A DNA stretch of 64,000 nt, from assembly GCF_900100495.1 (NCBI RefSeq), contig NZ_FNCT01000014.1:1-64000 (forward strand), read 5' to 3'. This DNA is from Pseudomonas benzenivorans (lineage in GTDB: Bacteria > Pseudomonadota > Gammaproteobacteria > Pseudomonadales > Pseudomonadaceae). How positions within the stretch are numbered: position 1 is the first letter of the stretch; each line of letters opens with the position of its first letter. The position numbers and the translations under genes were made by a program. This document shows, piece by piece, positions 58,848 through 64,000 of the stretch. The notes under the pieces were generated by a model. The model worked only from the letters and a program-made list of their open reading frames with translations, was not told the DNA's origin and did no database searches.

Positions 58848-60173
58848 ATGATTCGTATGCCCCTGGCTTCCGCCAGCCTGCTGGCCATCGCTATTTCCCT
58901 CGCCGGCTGCGGCGAAGACAAGGCTCCCGCCAGCCAAGCCGCGGCACCCGCCGCCAGTGCCCCGGCAGCCGCGCCCAGCCAGGTCGACGAAGCCGCCGGC
59001 AAAGCCGTAGTCGCCCACTACGCCGACCTGGCCCTGGCCGTGTTCAGCGACGCCGCCAGCACCGGCAAGGCCCTGCAGGGCGCGATCGACGGCCTGCTCG
59101 CCAACCCCGGCGAAGACACCCTGAAAGCCGCCCGCGAAGCCTGGCTGGCCGCCCGCGCACCCTACATGCAGAGCGAGGTGTTCCGCTTCGGCAACGCCGT
59201 GGTCGACGACTGGGAAGGCCAGTTGAACGCCTGGCCGCTGGACGAAGGCCTGATCGACTACGTGGCGTCCGACTACCAGCACGCCCTGGGCAACCCGGGC
59301 GCCAGCGCCAACATCATCGCCAACACAAAAATCCAGGTTGGCGAAGACCAGCTCGACGTGACAGAGATCACCCCGGAGAAACTCGCCAGCCTGAACGAGC
59401 TGGGCGGCTCCGAAGCCAACGTCGCCACCGGCTACCACGCCATCGAATTCCTCCTCTGGGGCCAGGACCTGAACGGCAGCAACCCCGGTGCCGGCGCGCG
59501 CCCGGCCACTGATTTCGTGGTCGGCGAAGGCGCCACCGGCGGCCACAACGAACGCCGCCGCGCCTTCCTCAAGGCCGCCGCCGACCTGCTGGTCGCCGAC
59601 CTCGACGAGATGGTCGGCCAGTGGCAAGCCGGCGTCGCCGGCAACTACCGCGCCGGTCTGGAAGCCGAGCCGGCCGAGAACGGCCTGCGCAAGATGCTCT
59701 TCGGCATGGGCAGTCTGTCGCTCGGCGAACTGGCCGGCGAACGCATGAAGGTCGCCCTGGAAGCCAACTCCACCGAAGACGAGCACGACTGCTTCAGCGA
59801 CAACACGCACAATTCGCACTTCTACAACGGCAAGGGTATCCGCAACGTCTACCTCGGCGAATACCGCAAGGTCGACGGCAGCACCCTGAGCGGCCCGAGC
59901 CTGTCGTCCCTGGTCGCCAAGCTCGATGCCCAGGCCGACAGCACCCTCAAGGCCGACCTCGAGGCTACCGAAGGCAAGCTGCAGGCCTTGGTCGACAGCG
60001 CCAATAACGGCCAGCACTTCGATCAGCTGATCGCCGCGGACAACAGCGCCGGCCAGCAGATCGTCCGCGATGCCATCGCCGCCCTGGTCGCGCAGACCGG
60101 CGCTATCGAGCAGGCAGCCGGCAAACTGGGCATCGGCGACCTGAACCCGGACACCGCCGACCACCAGTTCTAA
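58848..60173 (+). CDS. icmP: Imelysin-family protein IcmP
   Basis: A 441-residue exported lipoprotein (signal MIRMPLASASLLAIAISLAGC, lipobox LAGC). It has the imelysin GxHxxE motif in ATGYHAIEFLLWG and a second-half motif RIRNVYLGEY-like segment (GKGIRNVYLGEYR). The family was named insulin-cleaving metalloprotease but is now linked to iron uptake. AAGGA precedes the ATG and a Fur box lies upstream. It ends in its own terminator, so it is probably expressed apart from the three genes that follow. Confidence 0.92.
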   Translation: MIRMPLASASLLAIAISLAGCGEDKAPASQAAAPAASAPAAAPSQVDEAAGKAVVAHYADLALAVFSDAASTGKALQGAIDGLLANPGEDTLKAAREAWLAARAPYMQSEVFRFGNAVVDDWEGQLNAWPLDEGLIDYVASDYQHALGNPGASANIIANTKIQVGEDQLDVTEITPEKLASLNELGGSEANVATGYHAIEFLLWGQDLNGSNPGAGARPATDFVVGEGATGGHNERRRAFLKAAADLLVADLDEMVGQWQAGVAGNYRAGLEAEPAENGLRKMLFGMGSLSLGELAGERMKVALEANSTEDEHDCFSDNTHNSHFYNGKGIRNVYLGEYRKVDGSTLSGPSLSSLVAKLDAQADSTLKADLEATEGKLQALVDSANNGQHFDQLIAADNSAGQQIVRDAIAALVAQTGAIEQAAGKLGIGDLNPDTADHQF

Positions 60174-60188
60174 CTAGCCGCGGCACGC

Positions 60189-60224
60189 AAGCCGATGTGC
60201 TCCCCGGAGCGCATCGGCTTTTTG
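60189..60224 (+). terminator. Intrinsic terminator after icmP
   Basis: GCCGATG-GCTC and GAGC-CATCGGC with one mismatch pair and a 4-nt loop, followed by TTTTT. Confidence 0.9.
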
Positions 60225-60332
60225 TTGCCTGCGACCTTTTGCCCTGCCGCTAACGCAAATCCGTCTTATTTGGATTCAGTTAGTCTGCTAAGATTACCCG
60301 CCTGTTTTTTCTGCCGATCCGGACCTCTCGCG

Positions 60333-61745
60333 ATGTTGCCGCCGCTGCGCTTGCTGTTGCCCCTGCTGGCCCTTGGCCTGGCCGCCTGCGACCAGGCGCC
60401 GCGCTTCACCCAGGCCGAACCCGGCGAGGCGCTTTCCGCCGGCAACGCCACGGTGTTCAAGCGCGATCACAACGCCTTTTCCCAGCCCTCGGCCAACCTC
60501 TCGCCCTCGCGCCGCCTGGATTTCAGCGTCGGCAACAGCTTCTTCCGCAATCCCTGGGTGATAGCGCCGGCGACCACCACCGCGCGCGACGGCCTGGGCC
60601 CGCTGTTCAACACCAACGCCTGCCAGAACTGCCATATCAAGGACGGCCGCGGTCACCCGCCGGGCCCCGACGCCGTCAGCGCCGCCTCGATGCTGGTGCG
60701 CTTGTCGCTGCCCGCCGGCGCCGAACATGCCGAGACGCTGGAACGCCTCGGCGTATTGGCCGAACCGACCTATGGCGGCCAGTTGCAGGACATGGCCACC
60801 CCCGGCATCGCCCCCGAAGGCAAGGTGCGCGTCAGCTACCGCCTGCACAGCCTGAAGTTCGCCGACGGCCACAGCGTCGAACTGCGCCAACCGGCCCTGG
60901 AAATCAGCAAACTTGGCTACGGCCCGCTGCACCCGGACACGCAATTTTCCGCGCGCATCGCCCCGCCGATGATCGGCCTCGGCCTACTCGAAGCCATACC
61001 CGCGGCGGCCATCCTGGCCAACGCCGACCCGGACGACGCCGACGGCGACGGCATCTCCGGGCGCGCCAACCGGGTCTGGGACGACGCCCTGCAACGCAGC
61101 GTGCTTGGCCGCTTCGGCTGGAAGGCCGGGCAACCGACGCTCAACCAGCAGAACGCCCACGCCTTCGCCGGCGACATGGGCCTGACCAGCGGCCTGCTGG
61201 CGCACGACGACTGCAGCCCGGGGCAAACCGACTGCCGCAGCGCCCGGCATGGCGGCGAACCGGAAGTCAGCGACAGCATCCTCGCCAGCGTGCTGTTCTA
61301 CAGCCGCAACCTGGGCGTGCCGGCGCGCCGCGATCTCGACTCGCCGCAAGTGCTGGCCGGCAAGGGCCTGTTCCACCAGGCCGGCTGCCAGCGTTGCCAT
61401 ACGCCGCAATTCACCACTGCCAGCGATGCCGCCGAGCCGGAGCTGGCCAAGCAGACGATCCGCCCCTACAGCGATCTGCTGCTGCACGACATGGGGCCGG
61501 GGCTGGCGGACAAGCGCAGCGAATTTCTCGCCAGCGGCCGCGAATGGCGCACCCCGCCGCTCTGGGGCATCGGCCTGACCGAGACGGTCAGCGGCCATAC
61601 ACAATTGCTGCACGACGGCCGCGCCCGTGATCTGCTGGAGGCCATCCTCTGGCACGGCGGCGAAGCCGAAGCCGCCAAACAGCAGGTCCTCACCTTCGCT
61701 GCCGACGAGCGCGCCGCGCTCTTGGCCTTTCTGAATTCGCTGTAA
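60333..61745 (+). CDS. Di-haem cytochrome c peroxidase-like lipoprotein (DUF1111)
   Basis: A 470-residue exported lipoprotein (lipobox LAAC in LGLAACDQAP) with two c-type haem sites, NACQNCHIKDGRGH and AGCQRCHTPQF. This is the thiol oxidoreductase/DUF1111 group, found next to imelysins and thought to act in periplasmic iron or electron handling. The start at 60333 begins the signal peptide. An imperfect AATCC-N9-GGATT dyad at 60258-60276 lies upstream. It is the first of three tightly spaced genes. Confidence 0.88.
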   Translation: MLPPLRLLLPLLALGLAACDQAPRFTQAEPGEALSAGNATVFKRDHNAFSQPSANLSPSRRLDFSVGNSFFRNPWVIAPATTTARDGLGPLFNTNACQNCHIKDGRGHPPGPDAVSAASMLVRLSLPAGAEHAETLERLGVLAEPTYGGQLQDMATPGIAPEGKVRVSYRLHSLKFADGHSVELRQPALEISKLGYGPLHPDTQFSARIAPPMIGLGLLEAIPAAAILANADPDDADGDGISGRANRVWDDALQRSVLGRFGWKAGQPTLNQQNAHAFAGDMGLTSGLLAHDDCSPGQTDCRSARHGGEPEVSDSILASVLFYSRNLGVPARRDLDSPQVLAGKGLFHQAGCQRCHTPQFTTASDAAEPELAKQTIRPYSDLLLHDMGPGLADKRSEFLASGREWRTPPLWGIGLTETVSGHTQLLHDGRARDLLEAILWHGGEAEAAKQQVLTFAADERAALLAFLNSL

Positions 61746-61755
61746 GGAGCCGCGC

Positions 61756-62817
61756 ATGATTCGCTCACCCTTCACCCTCGCCCTGCTGGGCCTGGCGCTC
61801 GGTGCCTGCACCCCCGCCGACCCGCAGCAACGGGTCAGCGCCGCGCTGGCCGACGGCGTGCTGCTGCCGGCCTACAGCAGCTGGGCCGAAGCCGACCGCC
61901 AGCTGGCCGCCAGCGGCCAGGCCTTCTGCGGCGGCACGCAGGAGCTCGGCGAGGCGCGCCAGGTATTCCTCGCCGCGCAGAGCGCCTGGGCCGGGCTGCA
62001 GCCATTGCTGCTCGGCCCACTGGCCGAGGGCAACCGCGCCTGGCAGGTGCAGTTCTGGCCGGACAAGAAGAACCTGGTGGCCCGCCAGGTGGAGGGCCTG
62101 CTCAGGAACAAGCCGCAGCTGACGCCCGCCGACCTGGACAAGTCCAGCGTGGTGGTCCAGGGACTGACCGCCTACGAGTACCTGCTGTTCGATCCGGCTA
62201 TCGACCTCGACGATGCCGCCCAGAAAGCCCGCTACTGCCCGCTGCTCGTCGCCATCGGCCAGCACCAGCAGGCGCTGGCGGCCGACGTGCTCGGCCAGTG
62301 GCAAGCCGAGGACGGCATGGCCGCCCAGCTGAAGGTTTTCCCCAACCAGCGCTACGCCGAAGCCCCCGAGGCGGTAGCCGAATTGTTGCGCACCCAGGTC
62401 AGCGCCCTCGACGGCCTGAAGAAGAAGCTCGGCACCCCGCTCGGCCGGCAGAGCAAGGGCCAGCCGCAGCCCTACCAGGCCGAGGCCTGGCGCAGCAACG
62501 CCAGCCTGGCCAGCCTGGCCGCCGGCCTGGCCAGCGCCGAGCGCATCTGGCACGGTGCCGAGCTGGATGGCATGCAAGCGCTGCTCGGCAGCCAGCACGA
62601 CGACCTCAAGCAGCGCCTCGACGGCGCCTACAGCGATACGCGCCAACGCCTGGCCGCCCTGCAACGCCCGCTCGGCGAACTGCTCGCTGACGAAGCCGGC
62701 CGCCAGGAGCTGAACGCGCTGTACGACAGCCTGGGCAGCCTGCATCGCCTGCACGAGGGCGAACTGGCGAAGACCCTCGGCATCCAGCTGGGCTTCAACG
62801 CCCATGACGGTGACTAG
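61756..62817 (+). CDS. Second imelysin-family lipoprotein, motif divergent
   Basis: A 353-residue exported lipoprotein (MIRSPFTLALLGLALGAC). The core resembles imelysin, but the GxHxxE metal motif is replaced by QGLTAYEYLLFD, with Ala-Tyr where the His should be. The conserved Glu is kept. It may bind a different ligand or only act as a scaffold. It follows the haem protein by 10 bp and precedes a DUF1513 gene by 3 bp, so one transcript is likely. Confidence 0.85.
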   Translation: MIRSPFTLALLGLALGACTPADPQQRVSAALADGVLLPAYSSWAEADRQLAASGQAFCGGTQELGEARQVFLAAQSAWAGLQPLLLGPLAEGNRAWQVQFWPDKKNLVARQVEGLLRNKPQLTPADLDKSSVVVQGLTAYEYLLFDPAIDLDDAAQKARYCPLLVAIGQHQQALAADVLGQWQAEDGMAAQLKVFPNQRYAEAPEAVAELLRTQVSALDGLKKKLGTPLGRQSKGQPQPYQAEAWRSNASLASLAAGLASAERIWHGAELDGMQALLGSQHDDLKQRLDGAYSDTRQRLAALQRPLGELLADEAGRQELNALYDSLGSLHRLHEGELAKTLGIQLGFNAHDGD

Positions 62818-62820
62818 GCC

Positions 62821-63921
62821 ATGTCGATGAACCGCAGGGCCTTCCTCGGCCTCACCGGCGCCGCCCTGGCCGGCGGCGCCTTCGCGGGCTGGACGCTGCT
62901 CGCCAACGGCCCGCAGGCATTGTTGCTGTCGGCGCGCGACGATGCTGCCGGCCGGCATTACGCGGTCGGCTATCGCCTGGATGGCAGCCGGCTGTTCGCC
63001 ACCCGGGTCGACGAACGCTGCCACGACGTGGTGGCGCACCCGTACTTGCCCATGGCGCTGTTCGTCGGTCGCCGGCCGAGCACCCAAAGCTACCTGATCG
63101 ACACCCGCGACGGGCGCCTGCTGCAGACCCTGGAGTCGCCGGCACAGCGGCATTTCTACGGCCACGCGGTGTTCCACAAGGGCGGCGAGTGGCTGTACGC
63201 CACCGAGAACGACACCAGCGACCCCGGCCGCGGCGTGCTCGGCGTGTATCGCCTGGACGGCGAGCGCCTGCAGCGTACGGCCGAGCTGTCGAGCCACGGT
63301 ATCGGCCCGCACCAGCTGCTCTGGCTGCCGGACGGCGAGACCCTGGTGGTGGCCAACGGCGGCATCCGCACCGAGGCCGACAGCCGGGTGGAGATGAACC
63401 TCGAGGCCATGGACTCCAGCCTGGTGCTGCTGCGCCGCGACGGCCGGCTGCTGAGCCAGGAGCGCTTGCCGCAGCGGCAGAACAGCGTGCGCCACCTGGC
63501 GCTGGCCGACGACGGCACCCTGGTCAGCGGCCAGCAATACATGGGCGACCCGCACGACGACGCGCCGCTGCTGGCGATCAAGCGCCCGGGCCAGGCGTTC
63601 CAGCCCTTCCCGCTGGGCGAGGCGCAGCGCCTGGCGATGAACCAGTACTGCGCCAGCCTGGCGATCCACAGCGAGCTGCGCCTGCTGGCGCTGACCGCGC
63701 CGCGCGGCAACCGCTTCTTCGTCTGGGACCTGGATACGGCCGAGGTGCGCCTGGACGTGCCGCTGCCCGACTGTGCCGGAGTCGGCGCGGTGGCCGAGGG
63801 TTTCGTGGTCAGCACCGGCGTCGGCCGCTGCCGCCATTACGACTGCCGCGGCGCGCGCATCCAGAGCCAGCCGCTGCAGCTGCCGGCGGGGCTGTGGGAC
63901 AACCACCTGCGGCTGGCCTGA
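62821..63921 (+). CDS. DUF1513 protein with Tat signal
   Basis: A 366-residue periplasmic protein. The twin-arginine signal MSMNRRAFLGLTGAALAGGAFA has the RRAFLG motif, suggesting export of a folded, possibly metal-bound protein. The mature part is a beta-propeller-like DUF1513 domain (HFYGHAVFHKGGEWLYATENDTSDPGRGVLGVYRL; GIGPHQLLWLPDGETLVVANGGI in parts). It ends the haem/imelysin unit. The last 79 bases of the window hold no further gene. Confidence 0.88.
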   Translation: MSMNRRAFLGLTGAALAGGAFAGWTLLANGPQALLLSARDDAAGRHYAVGYRLDGSRLFATRVDERCHDVVAHPYLPMALFVGRRPSTQSYLIDTRDGRLLQTLESPAQRHFYGHAVFHKGGEWLYATENDTSDPGRGVLGVYRLDGERLQRTAELSSHGIGPHQLLWLPDGETLVVANGGIRTEADSRVEMNLEAMDSSLVLLRRDGRLLSQERLPQRQNSVRHLALADDGTLVSGQQYMGDPHDDAPLLAIKRPGQAFQPFPLGEAQRLAMNQYCASLAIHSELRLLALTAPRGNRFFVWDLDTAEVRLDVPLPDCAGVGAVAEGFVVSTGVGRCRHYDCRGARIQSQPLQLPAGLWDNHLRLA

Positions 63922-64000
63922 GGGCAGCCGCAGCGGCCTGACCGGCGGCAGCGCCGCGCGCTCCCCCGAACGGCATGCCGCGCAAGGCACGCCGAAGGAT

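Noticed and set aside
61765..63990. 741-codon minus-strand frame across the imelysin and DUF1513 genes
   Set aside because: It runs antisense through two genes with signal peptides and conserved domains; low-complexity composition.

Overview
The window is about 64 kb of GC-rich chromosome from a Pseudomonas. The evidence is codon use, Pseudomonas-type REP palindromes, and gene order that I recognise from memory of P. aeruginosa PAO1. The left end (enoyl-CoA hydratase, ferredoxin reductase, membrane diguanylate cyclase, class I fumarase) resembles PA4330-PA4333. The right third (olsBA, usp, ACP phosphodiesterase, ArsR/xenB, argP/lysE, sodB, bifA, LemA, icmP and its haem/imelysin partners) resembles PA4350-PA4373. 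The 35 kb between these blocks is a mosaic of accessory and regulatory modules. No tRNA, rRNA, CRISPR array or prophage was seen. One IS4-type element is cut by the left edge.

Layout. 1-5.5 kb: IS4 transposase fragment, then the PA4330-4333-like block. 5.5-11.3 kb: dsdA-dsdC for D-serine, an AraC/nitrilase/GNAT trio, one intact and one broken NTF2-fold gene. 11.4-17.9 kb: a tightly coupled operon of a thermostable-hemolysin-family acyltransferase, an AMP-dependent acid:CoA ligase, a haem-oxygenase-like (HDO) metalloenzyme, an SDR, a secreted TPR protein and a two-component system, with a PmrA-like box in front. This is the best candidate for an undescribed pathway. 18-24 kb: thioesterase, SDR and GlxA genes, then an NDH-2-like flavoprotein and an Rrf2 regulator that share matching operators. 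24-30 kb: a four-gene minus-strand operon (NmrA-like, cupin, EmrA, DHA2 MFS) facing a winged-helix/TolB-like/TPR regulator. 30-36 kb: two regulator/EamA exporter pairs, FKBP, RHH and DJ-1 proteins, a lipoprotein. 36-40 kb: cardiolipin synthase-like, serine hydrolase, acyl-CoA dehydrogenase-like. 40-64 kb: the conserved right block.

Regulation can be read directly in several gaps: a Pho-box array at olsB, an Anr box between usp and a P-type ATPase, twin MarR operators, an Rrf2 operator pair, an ArsR-type inverted repeat at the xenB regulator, and a Fur box at icmP. These point to responses to phosphate, oxygen, iron and electrophile or redox stress.

A second theme is small palindromic repeats. 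A TAGGGTGCGC inverted-repeat element occurs four times. A GCGTAATCC palindrome, a MITE-like element and two REP-type hairpins are also present. Several coding regions end exactly inside these elements, so the repeats supply their stop codons.
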